64,000 nucleotides of DNA from Bradyrhizobium sp. 199 (GTDB lineage Bacteria > Pseudomonadota > Alphaproteobacteria > Rhizobiales > Xanthobacteraceae). A program made the translations under genes and the position numbers. The notes below the pieces were generated by a model. It saw only the letters and a program-made list of their open reading frames with translations, was not told the origin of the DNA and did no database searches. Of this stretch, positions 27,170-37,016 are shown in pieces; the stretch's first letter is position 1, and each line of letters opens with the position of its first letter. The DNA is taken from the NCBI RefSeq assembly GCF_023073355.1, contig NZ_JADPJI010000011.1, positions 238,056 through 302,055 of the forward strand, written 5' to 3'.

Positions 27170-27964
27170 ATGCAGGTGACCGGCAAGGTCGTGGTCGTCA
27201 CGGGCGGCGCAAACGGCATCGGCAAGGCGCTGTGCGAGGCCTTTCACAACGCGGGCGCAGCCAAGGTTGTGCTCGCCGACCTGGATGCCGCCAATGCAAG
27301 GGCGGTCGCGGCCGCGGTGGACGGCGCCGCCTTCAAATGCGACGTCGCCCAGGAGCAAGACATCTCGCATGTCATTGAGGAGACCGAGCGGCAGTTCGGC
27401 CCCATCGCACTGTTCTGCTCCAATGCCGGAATCGGCGGCGGCTTCGATCCGATCTCCGTCAATGCCGGCGGCGCCTCCGACGAGCCGTGGCAGCGCAGCT
27501 GGGCGATCCACGTCATGGCCCATGTCTATGCGGCGCGGCATCTTATCCCCCGCATGAAGGCGCGCGGCGGCGGCTATTTCCTCAACACCATCTCGGCCGC
27601 GGGCCTGCTGTCGCAGGTCGGCAGCCCGGCTTATTCGACGACCAAGCACGCCGCAGTAGGCTTTGCCGAGAATCTCGCGATTTCGCACAAGGCCGACAAC
27701 ATCAAGGTCTCGATCCTCTGTCCGCAGGGCGTCGACACCAACATGTTGCGCTCGATTCCGAAGGGCCCGCAATCCGGCGACGGTGATCTCACGCCGGAGC
27801 AGGTTGCAAGGGATGTGCTCGCCGGCCTCGAGCAGGAGACATTCCTGATCCTGCCGCATCCGCAGGTGCTCGGCTACATGCGCAAGAAGACCGAGAATTA
27901 CGACCGCTGGCTCGGCGGCATGGCCAAGATCCAGGCCAGGATGCGGGAGGAGTTCGGGACTTAG
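27170..27964 (+). CDS. Short-chain dehydrogenase/reductase
   Basis: A 264-residue classical SDR: VVVTGGANGIGKALCEAFHN (nucleotide-binding TGxxxGIG), FCSNAGIGGG, and the catalytic YSTTKHAA near residue 160, with serines in ISAAG upstream. VLADLDAANA has an acidic residue at the end of beta-2, which favours NAD over NADP. A clear GAGGAGA ribosome site is seven bases upstream. It converges with the benzoylformate-decarboxylase-like gene. Confidence 0.92.
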   Translation: MQVTGKVVVVTGGANGIGKALCEAFHNAGAAKVVLADLDAANARAVAAAVDGAAFKCDVAQEQDISHVIEETERQFGPIALFCSNAGIGGGFDPISVNAGGASDEPWQRSWAIHVMAHVYAARHLIPRMKARGGGYFLNTISAAGLLSQVGSPAYSTTKHAAVGFAENLAISHKADNIKVSILCPQGVDTNMLRSIPKGPQSGDGDLTPEQVARDVLAGLEQETFLILPHPQVLGYMRKKTENYDRWLGGMAKIQARMREEFGT

Positions 27965-27983
27965 ATTCCGGGCTACGACATCG

Positions 27984-29606
<1,623 letters not shown>

Positions 29607-29636
29607 GGTTTCCGTCCCCGCATAGTTTTATTTGGC

Positions 29637-29712
29637 CGTCATTCCGGGGCGCGAAGCGAACCCGGAATCTCGAGATTTCGGGTCCGGTCCTGCGGACCGT
29701 CCCGGAATGACG
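29637..29712. repeat. REP-like palindromic repeat, family B (second copy)
   Basis: Left arm CGTCATTCCGGGGCG and GCGAAGCGAACCCGGAATCTC are identical to the copy at 6361. The right half is different and shorter (GGTCCTGCGGACC, then CCCGGAATGACG). Confidence 0.88.
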
Positions 29713-29721
29713 CTGTATCTC

Positions 29722-30573
29722 TCACCACACCGCCGTGCCCTTCATCGTCGGCTGGCCCTCCGCGTTCGCGGTCCACAGCTCCATGCCCGTCTCGGTCTCG
29801 TTGGCGTTGATGGAGAACTCCGTACCCTCGAACAGCGGCTGCAGCCCGCGATAGGTGAACTTCTTCGGCGCCTTGCCGCCATGCAGCTTCGCCGCCATTT
29901 CGACGATCAGCGCCGCCTGCAGCGGCCCGTGGAAGATCAGCCCCGGATAGCCCTCAACCTTGGTGACGTAGTCGCGGTCGTAATGGATGCGGTGGCCGTT
30001 GAAGGTCAGCGCGGAATAACGAAACAGCAGCACGGGATCGGAGACATGGGTCTCGCGGTGCTGCGCGGTCGGTGGTGGAGGCGGGGTCTTGCCGCCAGCT
30101 GGCGCGCTGCTCGTCATCTCGCGATAGACGATATCCTGCCGCTCGCGGATGGCGACGCCCCGCGGCGAGGAGATGCTGTGCTCGACCGAGACGAAGCACA
30201 GCGTGCCGGTCGATCCTGATTTCACCTGCACGTCCGCGATGCGCGAGGTCCGCGTGGATTCATCGCCAACCTGCAGCGGTTGCAGGAACTCGATCTCGCC
30301 GCCCGCCCACATCCGGCGCGGCAGCGGCACCGGCGGCAGGAAGCCGCCGCGGGTGGGGTGACCGTCGGGGCCTAGCATCGACATCGGAAACACCGGCTGC
30401 GCCAGGCACCAATGCACCGTGAACGGCGCGGCGTCGCCCCTTTTGGGTTCGCCGATCTCCTGGAACAGCGTCGCGCGTAGGCCCATCACGAGCTGCGCTG
30501 TGACGATGTCGGTCGCCTCAGTGCTGCGGCCGATCCATTGCCGCAAATGATCGATGTCGAGCTTTTCGGTCAT
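29722..30573 (-). CDS. MaoC-type double hot-dog hydratase (mesaconyl/itaconyl/methylfumaryl-CoA hydratase-like)
   Basis: A 283-residue protein. The N-terminal half is a divergent hot-dog fold (HWCLAQPVFPMSMLGPDGHP, RRMWAGGEIEFLQPLQVGD). The C-terminal half carries the hydratase motif FRYSALTFNGHRIHYDRDYV near residue 195, with the catalytic Asp/His pair region, and GLIFHGPLQAALI. The closest known architecture is mesaconyl-C4-CoA hydratase and itaconyl-CoA hydratase (Ich). It is 15 bases upstream-oriented from a CoA transferase and an acyl-CoA dehydrogenase, a set also found in itaconate degradation loci. Confidence 0.85.
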   Translation of the reverse strand: MTEKLDIDHLRQWIGRSTEATDIVTAQLVMGLRATLFQEIGEPKRGDAAPFTVHWCLAQPVFPMSMLGPDGHPTRGGFLPPVPLPRRMWAGGEIEFLQPLQVGDESTRTSRIADVQVKSGSTGTLCFVSVEHSISSPRGVAIRERQDIVYREMTSSAPAGGKTPPPPPTAQHRETHVSDPVLLFRYSALTFNGHRIHYDRDYVTKVEGYPGLIFHGPLQAALIVEMAAKLHGGKAPKKFTYRGLQPLFEGTEFSINANETETGMELWTANAEGQPTMKGTAVW

Positions 30574-30588
30574 GACGCCTCGCTCTTG

Positions 30589-31689
30589 TTAAGTCCTCGA
30601 TGGACGTTCGCCGATGGCGGGCACGGCACCATAGCTGCGGGTCTCGCCGACGATGATCGGCGCCGGCGCGGGGTAGCTGACGCGCCCGTTCGGCGTGTCG
30701 ACCTCGATACGACGCAGATGCGGATGATTGGTGAGATCTGCCATGGTGTTGACCTCGGCAAACGCGATGTCGGCGTCCGACAGCCGCTTCAAGAGCTCGT
30801 CGCGCGTCATCTTGCCGAAGATGTCCGCAACGATCTTGTCGGTGAAATCGCGGTTGCGCACGCGCTCGACCATGTTGGCGACGCGGGGATCAGCGGGCAG
30901 GTCGGGCCGGTCCAGCACCTTGGCGCACAGCGTCTTCCACTCGCGCTCGCTCTGGATCGAGATCAAAATGTCCTTGCCGTCCTTCGAGGTGAACACGCCA
31001 TAGGGCGCGATCGAGGGATGGCGCAGACCCATACGCTTGGGCGGATTGCCGGCCTCCGAATTGAGCAGCGGCACGGTGCACCAGTCGGCCATCACGTCGA
31101 ACATGGAGATGCGGATGTCGGCGCCCTTGCCGGTGCGCCCGCGCGCGATCAGCGCTTCCAGGATCGCCGCATGCGCGGTCGCGCCGGTCGCGACGTCGAC
31201 GATCGACATGCCGACGCGCGAGGCGCCGTCAGGGTTTCCGGTGATGGACGCAAGCCCGCTCTCGGCCTGGATCAGCAAATCATAGGCCTTGCGGTGCGCG
31301 TAGGGGCCCTCGTCGCCATAGCCGGTGATGGTGCAGGAAATCAGCTTCGGATAGTCCTTCAGCAGCCGCTCGCGCGAAAAGCCGAGCTTGTCCATCGAGC
31401 CCGGCTTGAGGTTCTGGATCAGCACGTCGGCGCTTGCGATCAGCTTCTCCAGCTCGGCGCAGCCTTCTTTCGTTGCGAGATCGACCACCGCCGATTGCTT
31501 GCCGCGGTTGAGCCAGACGAAGTAGCTGCTCTGGCCCTTGGCCGCCGCGTCATAGCCGCGGGCGAAATCTCCCTCGGGCCGTTCGATCTTGATCACCTCC
31601 GCGCCGGCATCCGCCAGCCGCGAGGAGCAGAACGGCGCCGCCACCGCCTGCTCGACCGCAATCACCCTGATCCCGTCCAATGCTCCCAT
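30589..31689 (-). CDS. CaiB/BaiF family CoA transferase (itaconate/citramalate CoA-transferase-like)
   Basis: A 366-residue class III CoA transferase beginning MGALDGIRVIAVEQAVAAPF and ADAGAEVIKIERPEGDFARG. The aspartate of the family is in GMSIVDVATGATAHAAIL near residue 165. The stop and start of the flanking genes are 15 and 11 bases away, so it belongs to a tight operon with the acyl-CoA dehydrogenase and the MaoC hydratase. A longer in-frame extension to 32109 overlaps the dehydrogenase gene and is not real. It probably makes the CoA ester that the hydratase then uses; the acid could be itaconate, mesaconate or citramalate, by inference. Confidence 0.9.
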   Translation of the reverse strand: MGALDGIRVIAVEQAVAAPFCSSRLADAGAEVIKIERPEGDFARGYDAAAKGQSSYFVWLNRGKQSAVVDLATKEGCAELEKLIASADVLIQNLKPGSMDKLGFSRERLLKDYPKLISCTITGYGDEGPYAHRKAYDLLIQAESGLASITGNPDGASRVGMSIVDVATGATAHAAILEALIARGRTGKGADIRISMFDVMADWCTVPLLNSEAGNPPKRMGLRHPSIAPYGVFTSKDGKDILISIQSEREWKTLCAKVLDRPDLPADPRVANMVERVRNRDFTDKIVADIFGKMTRDELLKRLSDADIAFAEVNTMADLTNHPHLRRIEVDTPNGRVSYPAPAPIIVGETRSYGAVPAIGERPSRT

Positions 31690-31700
31690 GATCGCTGCCC

Positions 31701-32870
31701 TCAGTACGAGCGCGGCATGCCGAGCACGTGCTCGGCGACAAACGAGAGCACGAGGTTGGTCGAGATCGGCGCAACCTGGTAGAGCCGCGTCTCGCGGAAT
31801 TTGCGCTCGACGTCGTATTCCTCGGCAAAGCCAAAGCCGCCATGGGTCTGGATGCAGGCGTTCGCTGCCTCCCAGGACGCATCGGCCGCCAGCATCTTGG
31901 CCATGTTGGCCTCCGCGCCGCAGTCGAGCCCGGCTTCGTACTTGCGCGTGGCTTCCTTCACCATCAGTTCGGCCGCGCGCATCGAGGCGTAGGCCTTGGC
32001 GATCGGGAACTGGATGCCTTGATTCTGGCCGATCGGCCGGCCGAAAACGCTGCGCTCCTTGGCGTAGTTGGTCGCCTTGGCGATGAACCATTTTGCGTCT
32101 CCGACGCATTCGGCGGCGATCAATATGCGCTCGGCATTCATGCCGGAGAGGATGTAGCGAAAGCCCTTGCCTTCCTCGCCGATCAGATTCTCCGCCGGCA
32201 CCTTCATGTCGGTGAAGAACACTTCGGTGGTGGCGTGGTTCATCATGGTGCGGATCGGGCGGATCTCGAGGCCGTTGTTCTTGGCCTCGCGCATGTCGAC
32301 GATGAACACGGAGAGGCCATCGGTGCGCTTCTTGGCCTGCTCCTTCGGCGTGGTGCGGGCCAGCAACACCATCAGGTCGGAATGTTCGGCGCGGCTGGTC
32401 CAGATCTTCTGGCCATTGACGATGTAGCTCTCGTTGCCGTCCTTGCGCGCGAAGGTCTTCAACGAGGACGTGTCGGTGCCGCTGGTCGGCTCGGTGACCC
32501 CGAAAGCCTGCAGCCGCAATTCGCCGCTGGCGATCTTCGGCAGGTACTTTGCCTTCTGCTCGTCATTGCCGTGCCGCAGCACGGTGCCCATCGTGTACAT
32601 CTGGGCGTGGCAGCCGCCGCCGTTGCAGCCCGCACGCTGGATCTCTTCCAGGATCGCCGCGGCCGCCGACAGTTTCAGCCCCGCGCCGCCATATTCCTCG
32701 GGGATCAGCACCGAGAGGTAGCCGGCCTCGGTCAGCGCATCGACGAAGGCCTTGGGGTAGGCCATCTCGCGATCGAGCTTGCGCCAATAATCGCCGGGAA
32801 ACTGCGCGCACAGCTTGGCGACGGCTTCGCGGATGTCGGCGTAATCTTCGGTGTGGTGTTCTTCGCTCAT
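31701..32870 (-). CDS. Acyl-CoA dehydrogenase
   Basis: A 389-residue acyl-CoA dehydrogenase: GYLSVLIPEEYGGAGLKLSA, LQAFGVTEPTSGTDTSSLKT (FAD-binding), KIWTSRAEHSDLMVLLAR, and CIQTHGGFGFAEEYDVERKF near the C-terminus. After that comes TRLYQVAPISTNLVLSF where most members have YEGTSEI, so the common C-terminal Glu is missing; this variant is typical of the dehydrogenases in LysR-CoA-transferase-MaoC clusters. Start 32870 has GGAAA upstream. First gene of the operon, divergent from the LysR gene. Confidence 0.92.
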   Translation of the reverse strand: MSEEHHTEDYADIREAVAKLCAQFPGDYWRKLDREMAYPKAFVDALTEAGYLSVLIPEEYGGAGLKLSAAAAILEEIQRAGCNGGGCHAQMYTMGTVLRHGNDEQKAKYLPKIASGELRLQAFGVTEPTSGTDTSSLKTFARKDGNESYIVNGQKIWTSRAEHSDLMVLLARTTPKEQAKKRTDGLSVFIVDMREAKNNGLEIRPIRTMMNHATTEVFFTDMKVPAENLIGEEGKGFRYILSGMNAERILIAAECVGDAKWFIAKATNYAKERSVFGRPIGQNQGIQFPIAKAYASMRAAELMVKEATRKYEAGLDCGAEANMAKMLAADASWEAANACIQTHGGFGFAEEYDVERKFRETRLYQVAPISTNLVLSFVAEHVLGMPRSY

Positions 32871-32919
32871 GGCGTTTCCAGTCAATAGCGGCAGTTAAGA
32901 TAACGCCGGCCAACCCTCT

Positions 32920-32939
32920 GGCGTTGTGAAAACATCGCC
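32920..32939. promoter_or_regulatory. Candidate LysR operator
   Basis: GGCGTTGTGAAAACATCGCC is an imperfect dyad (seven of eight arm bases pair) in the 125-base gap between the divergent LysR and dehydrogenase genes, the usual place for an autoregulatory LysR site. Function is inferred only from position and symmetry. Confidence 0.4.
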
Positions 32940-32995
32940 AGCCCCCTATGCTCATTTGTTATAGCGTATGAAGTAGCCTTCCAGGATTGGCAAGC

Positions 32996-33916
32996 ATGGA
33001 CTTCCGGCAGCTCAGGACCTTCAGTTGCGTGGCGGAGCTCGGCAGTCTCTCCAAGGCGTCCGACACGTTGCGCGTGGCACAGCCGGCGTTGAGCCGGCAG
33101 ATCAAGCTCCTGGAACACGAGCTGCGCACTGAACTCTTCACCCGCAACGGCCGCGGCATGGTGCTGACCGAAGCCGGCCAACTGCTGCTGGCGCGCACCT
33201 CCGGCATCGTTCGGCAGATCGACCAGATCCGCGACGACATTCAGTCGGCCAAGGGCCCGCCGTCCGGGCAAGTCGTGCTCGGCCTGGTTCCGACCGTGAG
33301 CTGCGTGCTGTCGGCGCGCTTTGCGCGGCGCTGCGTCGAAAAGTTTCCCGGCATCTCGCTGCGCATCGTCGAGAGCTACAGCGGCCATCTCGTCGAATGG
33401 CTGCATCGCGGCGAGATGGACCTCGCCATCCTCTACGGCCGCTCGGCCGATTTGCATCTCAACGTGGCGAGCCTCGGCCGCGACAACATCGTCGCGGTAG
33501 GCCCACCCGGCTGCGGTCTCGCACGCAAGAAGAACGTCGACATCGGCTGGCTGTTGCGGCAACGGCTGGTGTTGCCCTCTCATTCCCACGGCCTCCGGGC
33601 GCTGATCGAGCACGCGGCCGCCCAGCGCAAGATCAAGCTCAACGTCCAGCTGGAGGCGGATTCGTTTCGCGTGCTGACGAGCCTCGTCGAGGAGGGTCTC
33701 GGCTTCGCGCTGCTGCCGCCCTCATCGGTCCACGGCGAGGTCGCCGAGGGACGGCTCGAAACCGCGCCCGTATCGAAGCCGATGACGCGCGAGCTCATTT
33801 TCGCTTCTCCGATCGATCGGCCGGTCTCGACGGCCTCGCTCGCCGTCACCGCGCTCCTGCGCGAGGAGGTCGCCGCCTGCCGCAAGGAAGGCGTGTGGGA
33901 CATCAGGTTGGCTTGA
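32996..33916 (+). CDS. LysR family transcriptional regulator
   Basis: A 306-residue LysR protein. The helix-turn-helix is MDFRQLRTFSCVAELGSLSK, ASDTLRVAQPALSRQIKLLE, and the ligand-binding domain covers residues 90-295 (GQVVLGLVPTVSCVLSARFA, LLRQRLVLPSHSHGLRALIE, VEEGLGFALLPPSSV). ATG 32996 fits the family start exactly. Divergent from the dehydrogenase / CoA-transferase / hydratase operon, which it very likely controls in response to the acid degraded. Confidence 0.93.
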   Translation: MDFRQLRTFSCVAELGSLSKASDTLRVAQPALSRQIKLLEHELRTELFTRNGRGMVLTEAGQLLLARTSGIVRQIDQIRDDIQSAKGPPSGQVVLGLVPTVSCVLSARFARRCVEKFPGISLRIVESYSGHLVEWLHRGEMDLAILYGRSADLHLNVASLGRDNIVAVGPPGCGLARKKNVDIGWLLRQRLVLPSHSHGLRALIEHAAAQRKIKLNVQLEADSFRVLTSLVEEGLGFALLPPSSVHGEVAEGRLETAPVSKPMTRELIFASPIDRPVSTASLAVTALLREEVAACRKEGVWDIRLA

Positions 33917-34056
33917 ACGTCAGCGCCAGAATCTCAGGAGGATTTAGGACACAAGCGCCCGGCCGGCCCTTCGCATATGGCGCGAGCTGTCATGCCGGAA
34001 TTTTATAGCTGGGCTACGGCCGCTGCGAGCGTGACCCGCACGTGCATACACAACCT

Positions 34057-34142
34057 CGTCATTGCGAGCGAAGCGAAGCAATCCACAATGTCCACGCGGA
34101 GAGATTCTGGATTGCTTCGTCGCAAGGGCTCCTCGCAAGACG
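34057..34142. repeat. REP-like palindromic repeat, family A (second copy)
   Basis: CGTCATTGCGAGCGAAGCGA to CTCCTCGCAAGACGG; same order of blocks as the copy at 2920, including GATTGCTTCGTCGCAAGGGC. One T is missing from the terminal AATGACG. It sits between convergent genes. Confidence 0.85.
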
Positions 34143-34153
34143 GAGGATGGAGT

Positions 34154-35428
34154 CTACCCCGGAATTCGCACCGGCAGCGTCTCGTACCCCTTGATGAAGC
34201 TGGAATAGATCCGCTTGGGCTCGCCGACCACCTCGATACGGTCGAAGCGCTTCAGCATCTCCTCCCAGACGATCTTGAGCTGCAGCTCGGCGAGGCGCAT
34301 GCCGACGCAGCGGTGGATGCCGAAGCCGAACGAAAGATGCGTGCGCGGCCGTGGGCGATCGATGACGAACTCGTTCGGCTTCTCGAACATCTCCTCGTCG
34401 CGGTTGCCGGAGACGTACCACATTACCACGCGGTCGCCCTTCTTGATCCGCTTGCCGCCGATCTCGGTGTCCTGGAGCGCCGTGCGCCGCATATGCGCCA
34501 GCGGCGTCTGCCAGCGGATCACCTCGGGCACCATGGAATCGATCAGCGCCGGATTCTTCCGCAGCATCTCATACTGCTCCGGGTTCTCGTTCAGCGCCAG
34601 CACCGAGCCCGTCATGGTGTTGCGCGTGGTGTCGTTGCCGCCGACGATGAGCAGGATGATGTTGCCCATGAGATTGTCGGGGTCCATGTGGCGGGTGGCG
34701 TCGTTATGGGCCATCAGCGACAGCAGATCGTTGCGCGGCGCGGAGTTGACGCGCTCGTTCCACAGCTTGGACATGTAGGCGTAGCACTCGTCCATCTCGC
34801 GGCGGCGCTCTTCGGCGGAGGCAACGATGCCGCTCTTGGGCAGCGCGGTCGAGACGTCGGACCAGCGCGTCAGCTTGCGCCGCTCCTCCCAGGGGAAGTC
34901 GAACAGGGTCGCCAGCATCTGCGTCGTCAGCTCGATCGAAACGCGCTCGACGAAATTGAAGGTCTCGTTCCGCGGCAGATTGTCCAGCACGGTCTGCGCA
35001 CGCTGCCGGATCAGCTTTGCCAGCTCGTCGAGATGTGTTGGCGTGAACATCGGCGACACCGTCTTGCGCTGCGACGAATGCTTGGGCTGGTCCATCGCGA
35101 TGAAGCTCGGATAGTCGTAGCCTTGCGGCACGTCTCGGATCGAGATGCCGCCGAGGGTCGAGTCCGAGGAAAAGATGCCGTGATTGGTGTCGACATGCAT
35201 GATGTCGTTGTATTTCACCACCGACCAATAGGGCTCGATCGGTGCATTGGTGCAGTAATGCACCGGCTCTTCCTTGCGCAGCCGCTCGAACCACGGCCAC
35301 AGCGTGTCGTCCTGGAACAGTCGGGGGGCGCCGGGGTGGAACTGCGACAACGGCGTCGCATAGGCCTCCTCGCGGGCCCTGCGCATGCGTTCGGCCTTGT
35401 CCACTTTAACCGGCGCTTGGATGTTCAT
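34154..35428 (-). CDS. Cytochrome P450, CYP153-like (copy 1)
   Basis: A 424-residue soluble bacterial P450. The I-helix LLIVGGNDTTRNTMTGSVLA near residue 255, the K-helix ExxR in VPEVIRWQTPLAHMRR, WYVSGNRDEEMFEKP, and the haem-binding loop HLSFGFGIHRCVGMRLAELQ with the cysteine ligand near residue 372 all match the CYP153 subgroup, known for terminal hydroxylation of alkanes and fatty acids. It lies downstream of a paralogous P450 gene with a 63-base gap. The ferredoxin and reductase that such enzymes need are not next to it. Confidence 0.9.
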   Translation of the reverse strand: MNIQAPVKVDKAERMRRAREEAYATPLSQFHPGAPRLFQDDTLWPWFERLRKEEPVHYCTNAPIEPYWSVVKYNDIMHVDTNHGIFSSDSTLGGISIRDVPQGYDYPSFIAMDQPKHSSQRKTVSPMFTPTHLDELAKLIRQRAQTVLDNLPRNETFNFVERVSIELTTQMLATLFDFPWEERRKLTRWSDVSTALPKSGIVASAEERRREMDECYAYMSKLWNERVNSAPRNDLLSLMAHNDATRHMDPDNLMGNIILLIVGGNDTTRNTMTGSVLALNENPEQYEMLRKNPALIDSMVPEVIRWQTPLAHMRRTALQDTEIGGKRIKKGDRVVMWYVSGNRDEEMFEKPNEFVIDRPRPRTHLSFGFGIHRCVGMRLAELQLKIVWEEMLKRFDRIEVVGEPKRIYSSFIKGYETLPVRIPG

Positions 35429-35491
35429 CGTGGTGGCTCCAGTTGGTCTTTCTTCGCCTCTCCCCGTAACGACGGGCGAGAGTGAGTTAAC

Positions 35492-36757
35492 TCACGCCGC
35501 AATCTTCACCGGCAGCTCTTCAAGGCCCTTCACGAAACTCGAATAGACCCGCTTCGGTTCGCCGACCACGTCGATATGGTCGAACCGTTTGAGGATCTCT
35601 TCCCAGATAATCTTGAGCTGGAGTTCGGCAAGCCGCAGGCCCACGCAGCGGTGGATGCCGAAGCCGAAGGACAGATGCGTGCGCGGGCGGGCGCGGTCGA
35701 TGATGAAATCGTAGGGCTTCTCGATCGCCTCCTCGTCGCGGTTGCCCGAGACATACCACATCACGACCTTGTCGCCTTTCCTGATCTGCTTGCCGCGGAA
35801 TTCGATGTCGGTGAGCGCGGTGCGGCGCATATGCGCCAGCGGCGTCTGCCAGCGGATCACCTCAGGCACGAAGCTGTCGAGCAGAGCAGGGTTTTCGCGC
35901 AGCTTGCGATATTGCTCCGGATGCTGGCTCAGCGCGAGAAGCGAGCCCGACATGGTGTTGCGTGTGGTGTCGTTGCCGCCGACGATCAAAAGGACGAGAT
36001 TGCCAAGGAAGTTCTTTGCGTCCATGTCGCGCGTCGCGGCGCCATGCGCCATCATCGACAACAGATCGCTCTTCGGCGGCTGTTCGATCCGCTCCTTCCA
36101 GAGGCGGGCGAAATAGCCGGCGCATTCGGTCAGCTCAGCCTGACGCTCGTCCTCGGTGGCGACGAGACCGTCGGGCCCGGGGATCGTGGTGGCGACATCA
36201 GACCAGCGCGTCAGCTTGCGGCGGTCCTCCCAGGGAAAGTCGAACAGCACCGCCAGCATCTGCGTGGTCAGCTCGATCGAGACGCGGTCGACCCAGTCGA
36301 ACACCTCGCCGCGCGGCAGGTTGTCCAGGCATTCGGCCGAGCGCTCGCGGATGTTGAGCGCGAGATTGTCCAGGTGCGTCGGCGTGAACATCGGCGCCAC
36401 GGTCTTGCGCTGCGCCGCATGCCGCGGCGGATCCATCGAAATGAAACTCTCGCGGCGCAGGTCCGGGTCGATGTCGCGGATGGTGATGCCGCCGAGCGAG
36501 GAGGCCGAGGAGAACACGGAATGGTTGGTCTCGATGTCCATGATGTCGTTGTAGCGCGTCACCGACCAATACGGCCCAAACATCGAGTCCTTGCAATAGT
36601 GCACGGGATCTTCCCGGCGCAAGCGATCGAAATACGGCCAGAACGTATCGGTTCTGAACAATTCCGGATCGCCCGGATCGAATTGCTCCAGGGGCAATGA
36701 CGAGGCGCGCTCGCGAAGTGCGTCGAGCTTTGCCGCGCTTTCGATGGTCCCATGCAT
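35492..36757 (-). CDS. Cytochrome P450, CYP153-like (copy 2)
   Basis: A 421-residue P450 closely related to the next gene: NLVLLIVGGNDTTRNTMSGS, VPEVIRWQTPLAHMRRTALT, WYVSGNRDEEAIEKPYDFII and FGFGIHRCVGLRLAELQLKI, with the same haem cysteine loop. Start 36757 (MHGTIESAAKLD) has GGGAGAA six bases upstream; an extension to 36823 lacks a site. The two genes appear to come from a tandem duplication and are probably one transcript. Differences are concentrated in the N-terminal third and the B-C loop region, where substrate contacts lie, so the substrates may differ. Confidence 0.9.
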   Translation of the reverse strand: MHGTIESAAKLDALRERASSLPLEQFDPGDPELFRTDTFWPYFDRLRREDPVHYCKDSMFGPYWSVTRYNDIMDIETNHSVFSSASSLGGITIRDIDPDLRRESFISMDPPRHAAQRKTVAPMFTPTHLDNLALNIRERSAECLDNLPRGEVFDWVDRVSIELTTQMLAVLFDFPWEDRRKLTRWSDVATTIPGPDGLVATEDERQAELTECAGYFARLWKERIEQPPKSDLLSMMAHGAATRDMDAKNFLGNLVLLIVGGNDTTRNTMSGSLLALSQHPEQYRKLRENPALLDSFVPEVIRWQTPLAHMRRTALTDIEFRGKQIRKGDKVVMWYVSGNRDEEAIEKPYDFIIDRARPRTHLSFGFGIHRCVGLRLAELQLKIIWEEILKRFDHIDVVGEPKRVYSSFVKGLEELPVKIAA

Positions 36758-37016
36758 GACCGTTCTCCCTTGGCATGACCGCGCGTTCTCGTTGAATTCT
36801 GCGCTGCGGTATTTGATTTGCAATTACAGCCGGTTGTTTGCGCCGGAGCAAGGGAGAGTTTGTCACGTCCAACCTTTGCGAGAGGGTGGGGCTATGGATC
36901 GGCCGACGTGATCCCCCGCACACCGTTTGTCGTGAAATCGTGCCAGAAACCGACTGGAATCGAGGTAAATCGAACCCTGCCATCTTGGGGGCCGACCAAT
37001 CCTTGACCTATAGTTG

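Noticed and set aside
30589..32109. Longer version of the CoA transferase
   Set aside because: The extra N-terminal 140 residues overlap the acyl-CoA dehydrogenase gene in another frame; the family starts at MGALDGIRV at 31689.
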